Counted from the stretch's first letter, positions 1-9,094 are shown. The stretch: 64,000 nucleotides of DNA from Alicyclobacillus suci (GCF_017329615.1 NZ_JAFMTW010000006.1:1-64000), one strand, 5' to 3'. Numbers and translations: made by a program. The notes: generated from the sequence alone by a model not told the origin.

Positions 1-200
1 ACGTCTGTCTTTGACAGGCTTATATAGATGCGCCTAAAAATCACTTCCCTTCATGGTTCTTAGAACTCGAAAGAGTGCTTGACATTAGATAGCTGGTCTT
101 TACAAGGACTGCGAGTCCGTCAATGGATTTCCGCATGTCCGTTACGCCACTGGCCAGGTAGATATCTCGCACCACTCGCGCCATTACGAGGTGTTTTCTA

Positions 201-338
201 TTTGACGCTCACCCCTGAACAGTTCGTAAGTAGTATTTTCCGTTCGCAGTCCCACCCCCCGAGGGCGCTTACGGAGGAAATGTGCTTATAATGTGCTGTA
301 CTTTAGTCGGGCCTATTTGTCTAAGAGTGAGCGTCAAA
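201..338. repeat. 12-bp inverted repeat pair of unknown origin
   Basis: TTTGACGCTCAC at 201-212 is repeated in exact reverse complement at 327-338 (GTGAGCGTCAAA), enclosing about 114 bases. The arrangement resembles the ends of a small non-autonomous element or an insertion-sequence remnant, but there is no visible target duplication and no transposase. The rest of 1-352 has no convincing gene; a 70-codon open frame at 79-291 has no recognisable features. Confidence 0.35.
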
Positions 339-352
339 CTCTGTGATTAAAA

Positions 353-1093
353 TCATGATTCATAAAAATCTAATCCCTTCGTATTAACCAACTTTAATAA
401 AGCTGAGTCAGAGATATTGCCACCGATCCAAATTAATTTGTTTCCTTCTGGGTAAAACAGTTCTGACGCATGCCCAAAGGTACTTAAGGTAGCTGTATTC
501 CCAGAGTGTAAAATCACTCTTTTCCCTGCTGGCAAGATTCCGCTTTTAGATAATTTAATATTACCCATAGTTAAAAATATATTCTTATCATAAAATGAAT
601 ACATGGTTCCGATACCGTTTATGACCAATTTCGATCCGATTAATTGGGTATACGGATCCGGTAATCCACTAGAACCTTTCGGTTTAAATACAGGCGCTGC
701 TACTACACCAGAAATTGACCAAACTCCATTGATGCTATGAATGTAACACAGATAATAGTAGCAACTTGTGACATCAGGGACCTGTATAGCAATTACACCA
801 TTATCTCCAATGATGAGCTCATACGGAATACGAGCATTTCGTGCATAAACCGTTTGGCCATTCGATAACTTCCACGACAGAGCATGGCGCACTAAGTTCT
901 CCGCTGTACGAGATTGCTTAGAGTCGACTTGATTATTGGTTGCGGATACAACAGTCACGCTCTTTTGCTGCGTACTAGTGGTGGTCGAGGCTCCAGCGTG
1001 ATTCCCTACAACGTTACCATCCGAACATCCGCTCAAAACAGCCATAGAAAGGATGAGGGAGGCAAATATCGATCTAGTAGCAGTTGATGTCAT
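353..1093 (-). CDS. Putative lipoprotein of unknown function
   Basis: A 246-residue protein with a lipoprotein signal: a short N-terminus, a hydrophobic stretch and the lipobox LSGC with Cys at about residue 23, followed by a Ser/Thr-rich linker. It is predicted to be anchored to the outer face of the membrane. The remainder has no motif I recognise. A purine-rich ribosome binding site (GGGAGGTC on the minus strand) precedes the ATG. It lies 50 bases downstream of, and in the same direction as, the frameshifted secreted-protein gene, so the two probably formed an operon. Confidence 0.6.
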   Translation of the reverse strand: MTSTATRSIFASLILSMAVLSGCSDGNVVGNHAGASTTTSTQQKSVTVVSATNNQVDSKQSRTAENLVRHALSWKLSNGQTVYARNARIPYELIIGDNGVIAIQVPDVTSCYYYLCYIHSINGVWSISGVVAAPVFKPKGSSGLPDPYTQLIGSKLVINGIGTMYSFYDKNIFLTMGNIKLSKSGILPAGKRVILHSGNTATLSTFGHASELFYPEGNKLIWIGGNISDSALLKLVNTKGLDFYES

Positions 1094-1143
1094 TATATTG
1101 ACCTCCCAGCATCTTGGATTATAAAGTGATAATTACCCTTTTA

Positions 1144-1723
1144 TTAAGGAGTGGAAGGAGCGCTCGCTGCGGTATGACTTTGATATTCTTGTGACCTCGG
1201 GCTGTAAACTGTAATCCAGTCATCACTTGTAATTTCTCCATACTGATTTTGGTATGCGTAATCACCATACCATTCATCTCTATAATATCCATAATCAAAC
1301 CATCCATAGTGCTTCGCAGGTACATTAACTGTTACCTGATATTGCCATGATTCCGAAAGGGATGTATCCGCATTAAATCCTACTGCCCCATTAATAGGAC
1401 CCCATCCTGCACTTAATGAACCAGATGCGGATGCGCTGACGCTAAATGTTGAGGTCTCGGTAAAGTTATAGGGGGGAGGTAGATGATGAACCATTGTAGT
1501 ACACTGGACTGTGAGCTTGTTCGACAAATTTGTTGTTTTCCTCAGTTGTAACGTCTTGGAATACATAACCGGCTTGTCCAATTATGACGTTCGGTGATTC
1601 AGATGTGGGGGAGTTGGAGGTTGTTTCTGCAAATACTGTTCCCGTTAAGCCGGATAGTGTTGTCAGAAATGCTGATCCCGCAACTGCTGTTGATAGAAAG
1701 GTTTTCTTTCCTAATATTATCAC
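1144..1723 (-). pseudogene. Secreted protein gene interrupted by a frameshift at a G6 tract
   Basis: Two overlapping minus-strand frames form one protein. The upstream frame begins at a GTG (1721-1723) and encodes an export signal (KKTFLSTAVAGSAF... ending VFAET) and an Asn/Ser-rich region, then stops at the run of six G (plus strand 1471-1476). The downstream frame continues with Ser/Ala-rich beta-type sequence and an aromatic tail (GWFDYGYYRDEWYGDY). Removing one G joins the frames into about 192 residues. The full protein would be an exported beta-rich protein of unknown role. The shift could be a true mutation, a phase-variable tract or a sequencing error. I do not recognise the family with certainty. 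Confidence 0.55.
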
Positions 1724-1891
1724 TACTTTCTTTTTTTGATTTTCCGTACAGAGATATATATACCATATAATTATATATATTACCATAGAAAGGGGGATAG
1801 GAAAAAGCACACATTGGTGGCTTGGATTTGCATTATTTCTATGGTATTGGAGGACAATCGGTTATATCATCGAGATATCTTGATGGGCTAA

Positions 1892-2107
1892 GGGTGGCAT
1901 GAAAGCGTAATCAACACCAGAGTTCCCGGCCTTTGCTCTCTGGACTCCCCCATTGTCATTCCGTTTATCGGATTTACGATTGGTTCTGGCTTCACGGCCA
2001 TATTTGTCCCATTTATCACAGCTTTTGTCGCCCGCAAATTTGGAAGTGGGCGAAATGATGGGGAGCATTTGCCCACGGTTGCGGAAGACGCAGAAGTCTC
2101 AAGATAG
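1892..2107 (+). pseudogene. C-terminal remnant of a membrane protein
   Basis: An open frame without a start codon encodes a strongly hydrophobic segment (IVIPFIGFTIGSGFTAIFV...) followed by a charged tail (ARKFGSGRND...EDAEVSR) and a stop at 2105-2107. This is the usual appearance of the last transmembrane helix and cytoplasmic tail of a transporter. Upstream there is a stop at 1889-1891 and no matching N-terminal part. It is read as a gene fragment; the family is not identified. Confidence 0.3.
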
Positions 2108-2120
2108 CTCGACAAGATAG

Positions 2121-2882
2121 TTACGCAAGATCTGCCAGTTCCAATACGACAGGGCAGTGATCGCTACCGAAAATATGAGCATCGATTCGCGCGTCGACGA
2201 TGAAGGGGCGCAATCTTGACGACACGAGAAAATAGTCGATTCTCCATCCCACATTTCGCCCTCTCACCCTTGGCATGTTCGACCACCAGGAGTAAGCATC
2301 CGTTTTGTCTGGATATAGATATCGAAAGGAGTCTGTAAAGCCGGCGTCCAGGAGGATGGTCATTTTCTCCCGCTCCTCTTCTGTGAAACCGGAGTTACCG
2401 CGATTTGCCTTGGCGTTTTTTAGGTCAATCTCCTGGTGGGCGACGTTTAAATCTCCACAAATGACGACAGGTTTGTGTGCATCCAATTGCAACAGGTAGT
2501 TCCGGAATCGATCTTCCCATTCCAAGCGATATTCGAGTCTTGATAAGTCCCGTTTGGCATTGGGGGTGTATACCGTTACGAGGTAGAAGGCAGCGAACTC
2601 CAGTGTAATGATGCGCCCTTCTGGCTCTGAGTCTTCTTCTAGCCCATAGCGCACCGAAAGTGGTTCTGTCCTCGTGAATACGGCTGTTCCGGAATACCCC
2701 TTCTTGAGCGCGTAGTTCCAATACTGGTGATATTCTTCTCCGAGGTCCAGCTGAATTTGCCCTTCCTGCAATTTTGTTTCCTGAACGCAAAAGATATCTG
2801 CTTTTGTCTCGTTAAAGTACGCATAAAATCCCTTATTGACACAGGATCGTAACCCGTTGACATTCCATGATACGAATTTCAC
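2121..2882 (-). CDS. exoA: Exodeoxyribonuclease III / AP endonuclease
   Basis: The 253-residue protein belongs to the Xth/ExoA family, which cleaves DNA 5' of abasic sites and removes 3'-blocking groups during base excision repair. Visible signatures are the N-terminal KFVSWNVNGLR, the metal-binding Glu in QETKLQ, the catalytic GDLNVAH segment, and the C-terminal DYFLVS and GSDHCPV motifs. Length matches the usual 250-260 residues. It stands alone on the minus strand, divergent from the following serine hydrolase. Confidence 0.95.
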   Translation of the reverse strand: MKFVSWNVNGLRSCVNKGFYAYFNETKADIFCVQETKLQEGQIQLDLGEEYHQYWNYALKKGYSGTAVFTRTEPLSVRYGLEEDSEPEGRIITLEFAAFYLVTVYTPNAKRDLSRLEYRLEWEDRFRNYLLQLDAHKPVVICGDLNVAHQEIDLKNAKANRGNSGFTEEEREKMTILLDAGFTDSFRYLYPDKTDAYSWWSNMPRVRGRNVGWRIDYFLVSSRLRPFIVDARIDAHIFGSDHCPVVLELADLA

Positions 2883-3052
2883 GATACGAACTCCTTACCC
2901 TTGACGAGATGTATAGACCCACTTTAGCACAAATCGGTTGACTTGATGGGGGATGGCCGCGTCCTTCCATATTTCCAATTGTGTTAATGTAGAAATATTA
3001 TCGATTCGGGTTGTCGAGATTTCGGTATCCGCCCGTTTGAGGAGGTTCATCT

Positions 3053-4456
3053 ATGAATCGAGACGCGCTTGACCACGCGATTCGCTATATCAAATTGTGG
3101 CTTGCTGAACGTTATGAGGAAGAAGACGTGCCTGGTTTTGTTGCTGCTGTGTCGTACAAAGGTGAAATGTTGATCAATGAGGCGTATGGATATGCGGATG
3201 TGGAGCGAGGGATTCCGATGAGACCGGACCATGTATTTCGCATCGCCTCTCACTCTAAAACGTTTACGGCGACTGCCATCATGCAGTTGGCTGAAGCGGG
3301 GTGCCTTCGCATTGATGACCGCGTGGTGGAGTATATCCCATGGTTGCGAGATCATGAGGATAGCCGCTGGGACAATGTGACGCTACGGCAGCTTTTGTCC
3401 CACGGAGCCGGGGTGATTCGCGATGGCCTGGATAGTGAGTATTGGAACATTGAACGCCCATTTCCGGACACCGACCAGTTCATCCGCGAGTTGACAGAGA
3501 CTGGACTCATTTATGACAACAACACACAATTAAAATACACGAACTATGGTTATACCCTTTTGGGACTGGTGATTGAAGCAGTATCAGGGCAGCCGTACAA
3601 CGAGTTTGTTCTTGAACGCATCGTTCGTCCATTAGGTCGTGAGCACACATTTCCCGAATATCGTCCCGAGTTGAATCAACCTAGGCCTGCGGAGTTGGTG
3701 ACGGGGTATACGCGACGGGAACCCAAGAAGCGTCTGCCTATCGCGCAGGTCAGTACGAGGGCGATGTCGCCCGCCACTGGATTTTGTTCTACTGCAGAGG
3801 ATTTGTGTACATATTTCACTGCTCAGATGGTGGGCTCTGGGAAGCTGTTGAGCGATGAATCGAAAAAGGAGATGCAGCGGCCGGCGTGGCCCATGCTGAT
3901 GCCGGGCGGGCCACGTGACACGGAATACGGCTTGGGGTTTGTTTTACACCGGTATGGGGAGCGGCAGACCTTTGGTCACAGTGGCGGTTTTCCTGGATGC
4001 ATTACGGACACGATGGTAGATCCGAAGGCGGGTTTGGTTGTGACCGCACTGACCAATGCCATTGATGGACCTGCTGGGTGGATTTTGGCGGGTATCTATC
4101 GCATCATCAGCTTCTTTGAGGAGCATGATGAAACCGCACCGGCGCAGACTTGGTCTATGTTCGAAGGGTCATATGCCAATCTCTGGGGGCGCATCAAGAT
4201 TGTTGCCACGGGCGATGGGTTGATGACGGTTCATGGATACGGGTGGGATCCGTTGTTGATGGTGGAAAAGCTCGCCTTTGTGGAAGACGAGATGTTCAGG
4301 ATTGCTGAGACCAGTAGCGGTGCACCGGGTGGAGAATTGGTACATTTTCATACGGAGCAAGGGCGCGTTCAATCGATTCGGTACGGTGGGGCGATTTATT
4401 GGCCCAGGGCAGTTTGGCACGAGAAAATGGCGGAGCAGACACGGGTGAGCTTTTAG
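3053..4456 (+). CDS. Serine hydrolase, beta-lactamase class C / PBP-like
   Basis: A 467-residue serine hydrolase of the class C beta-lactamase/DD-peptidase/esterase superfamily. The nucleophile motif SxxK is SHSK at residues 66-69, the YxN motif is in KYTNYGY near residue 162, and the third motif is HSG in GHSGGFPG. There is no obvious signal peptide, so it may be a cytoplasmic esterase or peptidase rather than a cell-wall enzyme. A C-terminal domain of about 100 residues follows the catalytic domain, as in other Firmicute members. An AGGAGG site lies 7 bases before the ATG. The substrate cannot be read from the sequence. Confidence 0.85.
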   Translation: MNRDALDHAIRYIKLWLAERYEEEDVPGFVAAVSYKGEMLINEAYGYADVERGIPMRPDHVFRIASHSKTFTATAIMQLAEAGCLRIDDRVVEYIPWLRDHEDSRWDNVTLRQLLSHGAGVIRDGLDSEYWNIERPFPDTDQFIRELTETGLIYDNNTQLKYTNYGYTLLGLVIEAVSGQPYNEFVLERIVRPLGREHTFPEYRPELNQPRPAELVTGYTRREPKKRLPIAQVSTRAMSPATGFCSTAEDLCTYFTAQMVGSGKLLSDESKKEMQRPAWPMLMPGGPRDTEYGLGFVLHRYGERQTFGHSGGFPGCITDTMVDPKAGLVVTALTNAIDGPAGWILAGIYRIISFFEEHDETAPAQTWSMFEGSYANLWGRIKIVATGDGLMTVHGYGWDPLLMVEKLAFVEDEMFRIAETSSGAPGGELVHFHTEQGRVQSIRYGGAIYWPRAVWHEKMAEQTRVSF

Positions 4457-4530
4457 CGTTTGAACTCGAGAAACCCGTGTGCGCATCCCATCTTCGGATA
4501 TCGTGTCACCGGCTACGCAGTTAGGTCTCC

Positions 4531-4562
4531 TTCATATTTTGTTCACACAATGTCGATATAAT
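4531..4562 (+). promoter_or_regulatory. 11-bp-phased direct repeat with -10 box upstream of the response regulator gene
   Basis: TTCATA (4531-4536) and TTCACA (4542-4547) are direct repeats with 11-bp periodicity, the geometry of OmpR/PhoB-family response regulator sites. Nine bases further is a perfect -10 box TATAAT (4557-4562), with no good -35 at the usual distance, which suggests an activator-dependent promoter. The same layout recurs at 6477-6508 before the exporter genes. Confidence 0.6.
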
Positions 4563-4631
4563 CTGGCTTGGTCGAGCGATATCGATTGCTCGGTGTTCCG
4601 TCAACGCGAAGGAAGGGGACTCAAGCGTAAC

Positions 4632-5306
4632 TTGGCGACAATTTTGGTAGTTGACGACGATGCGCACATTCGGGAATTGGTAGGCCTGCATTTACAACGA
4701 GACGGGTTTGACATTGTTGAGGCAACCGATGGTCAACAGGCGCTATCTCTACTGGGGACGATGAAAGTCGATTTGGTGGTCTTGGATATCATGATGCCGA
4801 ATGTCGATGGTTGGGCGTTGTGTCGGGTGATTCGCGAGGACTCTTCAATCCCCGTTTTAATGCTGACCGCACTGGGTGAAACACAGCAAAAGGTGAAGGG
4901 TTTGCAGTTAGGTGCGGATGATTACCTGGTCAAACCGTTTGATCCGGCAGAACTTGTCGCCCGGGTACATGCACTGCTCAGGCGCTACCGGATTAGCACA
5001 GAACATGTGGTCGAAGCCGGGGAGTTGCGATTAGATGGTACAACAAGGGATGTTGTATTTCGAGGGCAACACCTCGTGCTGCCCCCGAAGGAATTCGAAC
5101 TACTGTTTAAATTGGCGAGTTACCCTGGGCGGACACTATCGCGGGATCAACTAATTGAAGACATTTGGGGCTACGATTTTGATGGCGATGAACGAACGGT
5201 CGATGTGCACATCAAACGATTGCGTGATAAGTTTCCTGAAGCTGAGTGTTCATTCAGAATCAAAACTGTGCGCGGGCTCGGATACCGTTTTGAGGTTGAT
5301 GAATAA
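4632..5306 (+). CDS. OmpR-family response regulator
   Basis: Receiver domain: acidic pocket VVDDDAH near the N-terminus, phospho-acceptor Asp in VVLDIMMP, Thr in MLTA, Lys in LVKPF. A winged-helix DNA-binding domain follows (DQLIEDIWG...RTVDVHIKRLRDK...VRGLGYRF). The frame is open back to 4479, but the extra residues resemble no receiver N-terminus and cover the promoter. The TTG at 4632, about 13 bases after GGAAGGGG, gives MATILVVDDD and is preferred, although the spacing is long. The gene is followed directly by its kinase (TAA then ATG). It probably binds the phased repeats before itself and before the ABC exporter. Confidence 0.88.
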   Translation: MATILVVDDDAHIRELVGLHLQRDGFDIVEATDGQQALSLLGTMKVDLVVLDIMMPNVDGWALCRVIREDSSIPVLMLTALGETQQKVKGLQLGADDYLVKPFDPAELVARVHALLRRYRISTEHVVEAGELRLDGTTRDVVFRGQHLVLPPKEFELLFKLASYPGRTLSRDQLIEDIWGYDFDGDERTVDVHIKRLRDKFPEAECSFRIKTVRGLGYRFEVDE

Positions 5307-6461
5307 ATGCGAAGACGAGATAATCAACGAACAGACAAGCGACGACGGCAGCGGCTTCGACAGGACGGACAGGCAATAGAAAGGAAAGTTACGAACCAAG
5401 CGACGACCCACAGGATTCGCGATACGTGGCGTATTGTGTTTCGTGTCTTTCTGATATGGGTCGTTGTATTTGTCGCTTTTTCGCTCGCCTACTGGATTAC
5501 TAACTGGTTTTATCATCGGCTAGGGAGAGAACCTGGTCCTTACTGGACGCACATGACAATGGTGGGCGTCGCCATCGCGTTGATCCTTTTGACAGGGTTT
5601 ATCATGGCGCGTTTTGCGGTCCCTCGACAACAAGCGTTTTGGCAGTCTCTTACAGACGCCATTCGGCAGATGGCGAAAGGGGACTTTAATGTTCGGATTG
5701 ACGTCGGCCAGATGGGGGGACCAGGGGAGTTTCGCCAACTGGTCAACAGTTTGAACAATATGGCACAGGAACTTGCGCAGGTGGAACAGATGCGCCAGGA
5801 GTTCATCTCCAATGTTTCGCATGAAATTCAATCGCCGCTCACGGCGATTTTAGGTTTTGTCGAGGCGCTGAAAAGTGAAGCGGTTACCCCGGAAAATCGG
5901 CAACACTACTTGAACGTGATTGAGACAGAGAGCAAACGGATGTCGAGACTTAGTGAAAACCTTCTAAAATTGACCTCGCTCGAATCGGGCGCCCATCCTT
6001 TTCATTCAGAGTCTTTTCGTTTGGATAGACAGATTCGCGACGTCGTGTTGACGTTGGAACCATTGTGGTTGAAAAAGGGTATTGAAATTGAACTATCCCT
6101 CAAGACGACTAACGTATTCGCGGATAAAGATCTCCTCAATCAGGTTTGGATGAACTTATTGACCAATGCCATCAAGTTCACCGAACGGGGCGGCGCCATC
6201 TTCATTTCGCTTGGCCCGGAAGAGGGGTGGACGGCTGTGTACGTGCGAGACACCGGGATGGGGATTCGAGCGGAAGAGCAGCAACGCGTCTTTGAACGCT
6301 TTTATAAGGCGGATAAAGCGCGTCAGAGAACGGAATCTGGAAGCGGACTCGGACTCACGATTGTGAAGAAAATCATTGATTTGCACCAGGGAGAGATTCG
6401 TGTCGAAAGCCAGTACGGTTCGGGTACGACATTCATTGTCCGCCTGCCACGTCTTAGTTAA
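5307..6461 (+). CDS. Membrane sensor histidine kinase
   Basis: A 384-residue HAMP histidine kinase and partner of the preceding regulator. A basic, Arg-rich N-terminus of about 40 residues precedes two transmembrane segments (about 44-66 and 80-102) with only a short outer loop, so it may sense an event in the membrane, like intramembrane-sensing kinases next to ABC exporters. A HAMP region follows, then the HisKA box SHEIQSPL with the phospho-accepting His, N box NLLTNAIKF, G1 DTGMGI and G2 GSGLGL. Gln replaces the more usual Leu/Arg in the H-box, which is tolerated. The ATG follows the regulator stop directly, indicating translational coupling. Confidence 0.9.
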   Translation: MRRRDNQRTDKRRRQRLRQDGQAIERKVTNQATTHRIRDTWRIVFRVFLIWVVVFVAFSLAYWITNWFYHRLGREPGPYWTHMTMVGVAIALILLTGFIMARFAVPRQQAFWQSLTDAIRQMAKGDFNVRIDVGQMGGPGEFRQLVNSLNNMAQELAQVEQMRQEFISNVSHEIQSPLTAILGFVEALKSEAVTPENRQHYLNVIETESKRMSRLSENLLKLTSLESGAHPFHSESFRLDRQIRDVVLTLEPLWLKKGIEIELSLKTTNVFADKDLLNQVWMNLLTNAIKFTERGGAIFISLGPEEGWTAVYVRDTGMGIRAEEQQRVFERFYKADKARQRTESGSGLGLTIVKKIIDLHQGEIRVESQYGSGTTFIVRLPRLS

Positions 6462-6476
6462 TGCGCATGCGCCTCA

Positions 6477-6508
6477 TTCATATTTTGTTCATACACGTGC
6501 GCTATGCT
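6477..6508 (+). promoter_or_regulatory. 11-bp-phased direct repeat with -10 box upstream of the ABC exporter
   Basis: TTCATA (6477-6482) and TTCATA (6488-6493) are exact direct repeats at 11-bp spacing, followed after 9 bases by TATGCT (6503-6508). The repeat and spacing match 4531-4562 base for base over most of the element, so the adjacent response regulator likely activates both units. It lies 31 bases before the exporter ATPase start. Confidence 0.6.
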
Positions 6509-6538
6509 TTCTCTATTCCATGGTAGGAGGCATGTTAC

Positions 6539-7561
6539 ATGGGGCGTGAAAACCCAATTCAGTTAAAGTCTGTCGATGCGCCGTGGGCTGTTGAGGCACG
6601 CGGGTTAGTGAAGACATTTGGCGGTTTCCGGGCAGTCGATGGAGTCGATTTAAAGGTGCGTGCGGGCACGATTTACGGTGTGCTTGGACCCAATGGAGCA
6701 GGTAAAACCACCACCATCCGCATGTTGGCGACACTGTTGCGACCAGATGCAGGAACGGCCACCATCTTCGGTTACGACGTGGTCAAAGAGCCGCAAATCG
6801 TGCGCCAATTGATTGGTGTGACGGGGCAGTATGCGTCAGTCGACGAAACGCTCAGCGCTACGGAGAATCTAATTATCTTCTCCCGGTTGCTCGGGCTCTC
6901 TCATACGGAGGCAAGGCGCAAAGCGGCAGAGTTGTTAGAGGAATTCAGTTTGACGGAGGCTGCAAAGCGCCCCTTGAAGAAATTCTCCGGCGGCATGCGG
7001 CGCAGGTTGGATTTGGCGGCGAGTTTGATTGCTCAACCTCCGCTCATTTTCTTAGATGAACCGACAACGGGCCTTGATCCGCGGACGCGCGCGCAGATGT
7101 GGGAAACGATTCGGAGGTTGGTGAAGACCGGATCGACCGTTGTACTGACCACGCAATACTTAGATGAGGCAGATCAACTGGCGGATCGGATTGCCGTGAT
7201 TCATCATGGCGGCGTGGTCGCAGAGGGAACGGTGGATGAACTGAAAGCGTCGGTTGGCAGGTCATCCTTGCAACTCCGCGTGGAGGAGCCGCAGACGATA
7301 GAGCGCGCCAGGCGTTGTGTTGAACAGGTACTGCGGGTACAGTCCATCGTTTCGCCGGAGGCTGGGAAAATCACTGCGCCGATGGCGGATGCCGACAAGG
7401 TAACCGATTTGCTCATTGCACTTCGCGAGGCGGGGATTCGCTTAAGCGAGATGAGCGTGCAAAAACCGACGCTGGACGAGGTGTTCTTGACCCTTACTGG
7501 GGATAACGTGACGGAATCGCCGTCCAGCGACGAGATGGATGTGGAGGTGAGCCAGGGATGA
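6539..7561 (+). CDS. ABC-2 exporter ATP-binding protein (DrrA type)
   Basis: A 340-residue nucleotide-binding subunit. Walker A is GPNGAGKT near residue 50, the signature is FSGGMRRR, Walker B is LIFLDEPTTGLDP, and the switch His is in TTQYLDEADQ (the Q-Y-L-D-E-A-D form typical of the DrrA/daunorubicin-resistance subfamily). A C-terminal extension of about 100 residues is the accessory domain of that subfamily. It energises the permease encoded by the next gene, with a 4-base ATGA overlap. Substrates of such exporters include antibiotics and lipids; this one is unknown. Control by the upstream two-component system is suggested by the shared repeat. Confidence 0.9.
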   Translation: MGRENPIQLKSVDAPWAVEARGLVKTFGGFRAVDGVDLKVRAGTIYGVLGPNGAGKTTTIRMLATLLRPDAGTATIFGYDVVKEPQIVRQLIGVTGQYASVDETLSATENLIIFSRLLGLSHTEARRKAAELLEEFSLTEAAKRPLKKFSGGMRRRLDLAASLIAQPPLIFLDEPTTGLDPRTRAQMWETIRRLVKTGSTVVLTTQYLDEADQLADRIAVIHHGGVVAEGTVDELKASVGRSSLQLRVEEPQTIERARRCVEQVLRVQSIVSPEAGKITAPMADADKVTDLLIALREAGIRLSEMSVQKPTLDEVFLTLTGDNVTESPSSDEMDVEVSQG

Positions 7562-8370
7562 ATCAACCGATCACACCGGTATCACAACGCCAATTGCGAA
7601 ATCACACGAGTTTTGGCCAATCCGTGCGCAACTCATTTACGATGGCCTATCGAGGCATCCTGAAAATTCGGCGCACACCTGAGCAATTATTTGATGTGAC
7701 GTTTCAGCCGATTATCTTTACGCTCATGTTTACTTACATCTTTGGCGGTGCCATCTCTGGAAATGTGCAGAGCTACCTGCCAGTCATCATTCCGGGTATT
7801 CTCGTACAGACGGTTATTACGACGTCCGTCGTCACGGGCGTTCAATTGCGGGAGGATATGGATAAGGGTGTGTTTGACCGGTTCAAGTCACTCCCCATTG
7901 CCCGCATTGCCCCATTGGCAGGTGCGCTTTTGGCCGATACAGTCCGTTATACCATTGCGACGGTATTGACGTTCACAATGGGGTACATCATGGGTTACCG
8001 ACCTGGCGGTGGTCTTTCGCACGTCGCGATTGCTGCTGTTCTCGTGATTGTGTGCGCTTGGGCAATCAGTTGGATTTTTGCTTTCTTTGGTGTGATTGCG
8101 CGCACCGCTTCCAGCGTGCAAGGCATCTCGATGATTATTCTATTCCCACTGACCTTCCTGTCGAACGCGTTTGTGCCGGTTAAGACGATGCCTCATTGGC
8201 TCCAATGGTTCGTGAACATCAATCCGATTTCACACCTTGTCACAGCGGTTCGCAACCTGGCCAACACAGGAACCATCGGCAATGACCTCGCAATTTCTCT
8301 GATTGGCGCCGCCGTCGCCGTCGCGATTTTTGCCCCGTTGACGGTCCGCGCCTACATGCGCCGCGCATAG
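7558..8370 (+). CDS. ABC-2 family permease (DrrB type)
   Basis: A 270-residue integral membrane protein with about six transmembrane helices and the ABC-2 permease pattern: a cytoplasmic N-terminus (RNSFTMAYRGILKIRRTPEQ), a conserved PGILVQ segment, and a C-terminal FVPVKTMPHWLQWF...NPISHL region. The start ATG overlaps the ATPase stop, so the pair is translationally coupled. It should form the membrane channel of the exporter. Confidence 0.88.
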   Translation: MNQPITPVSQRQLRNHTSFGQSVRNSFTMAYRGILKIRRTPEQLFDVTFQPIIFTLMFTYIFGGAISGNVQSYLPVIIPGILVQTVITTSVVTGVQLREDMDKGVFDRFKSLPIARIAPLAGALLADTVRYTIATVLTFTMGYIMGYRPGGGLSHVAIAAVLVIVCAWAISWIFAFFGVIARTASSVQGISMIILFPLTFLSNAFVPVKTMPHWLQWFVNINPISHLVTAVRNLANTGTIGNDLAISLIGAAVAVAIFAPLTVRAYMRRA

Positions 8371-8680
8371 CAGTTGCGCGGTGACGGACGTGCCGCATGG
8401 GTGCGATGGCTGGGAACTGTGGTCAGGGGCGGCCGGCTCCAGCAGATGGGCAACTGCAGGGAGTAGGCGCCAAATCTGGCCGATTGGTGCAAATTTTATG
8501 CCGGTTCAGTATCTCCATCTGTCCTTGTTTACGGAAACTTATGATGTATGCGCAAAATTCTGATGACATGGAAGCGGCGATGGCCTCGTTATCGAAGCAA
8601 GTGTTTTGCTTTAATGGTCACAATCATGTGCAAAGCATCGCCAAGCATCCCGGACCTCGAATTGGGTTTGCATTCAAACA

Positions 8681-8881
8681 GCTTTCATTCTTTCTGGTCT
8701 GCGGTATCGGGTGGTCGAGGTTGCTTCGACAAGCATAACGGTGAATACCAAAGTCATTGACGCCGAAGAGTTGAACGAGACGTTGACGACTCTTTATCAA
8801 GGGATTCCGGATTACGCGCAAATCCAGATGCAGTGGGTGAGGAAACAGATGACGCCATCACTGTTCAACGATATGCTTTGA
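8681..8881 (+). pseudogene. Coding-like C-terminal remnant of unknown family
   Basis: The 700-base gap after the exporter has no intact gene. One frame ending in TGA at 8879-8881 reads like a genuine protein C-terminus (LRYRVVEVASTSITV... then LYQGIPDYAQIQMQWVR) but has no plausible start. The neighbouring open frames at 8397-8760 look random. I read this as the tail of a lost gene; the family is not recognised. The rest of 8371-8934 shows nothing else. Confidence 0.22.
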
Positions 8882-8934
8882 AAAATTAGGTTCATCGCCT
8901 TAGTGCGTTTGTCAATGAGAATATCTCCATTTTC

Positions 8935-8961
8935 GGTTGATGATGACATCAACCTTTTTTT
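8935..8961 (+). terminator. Rho-independent terminator
   Basis: GGTTGATG (8935-8942), loop ATGA, CATCAACC (8947-8954), followed by seven T. It closes the preceding region and insulates the ppx promoter. Confidence 0.8.
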
Positions 8962-8978
8962 ATGGAATTAAAATGTTG

Positions 8979-9018
8979 TTAACAAAAAATTAATAATACT
9001 TATGTATGATGGTACAAT
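8979..9018 (+). promoter_or_regulatory. PHO-box-like repeat and promoter of ppx
   Basis: TTAACA (8979-8984) and TTAATA (8990-8995) are spaced by an A5 tract, giving the 11-bp phase and TTAACA-like sequence of the PhoP box of Bacillus. The second repeat also sits 17 bases before a -10 box TACAAT (9013-9018). Placement in front of a polyphosphate gene fits phosphate control. Inference only. Confidence 0.5.
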
Positions 9019-9094
9019 CACGCCTTTCGTGATGATTAAAGATGAGTGAGATGTAGCATAGTGATTATAAAATCCCAAAATTGTGGTGTTGAGT

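Noticed and set aside
79..291. 70-codon plus-strand ORF at the window start
   Set aside because: No ribosome binding site, unusual composition (many Arg, Pro, Leu without pattern) and no family resemblance; it also crosses one arm of the inverted repeat.
8397..8738. 113-codon ORF downstream of the exporter permease
   Set aside because: No family resemblance, no convincing start site, and an overlapping frame ending at 8881 looks more protein-like.
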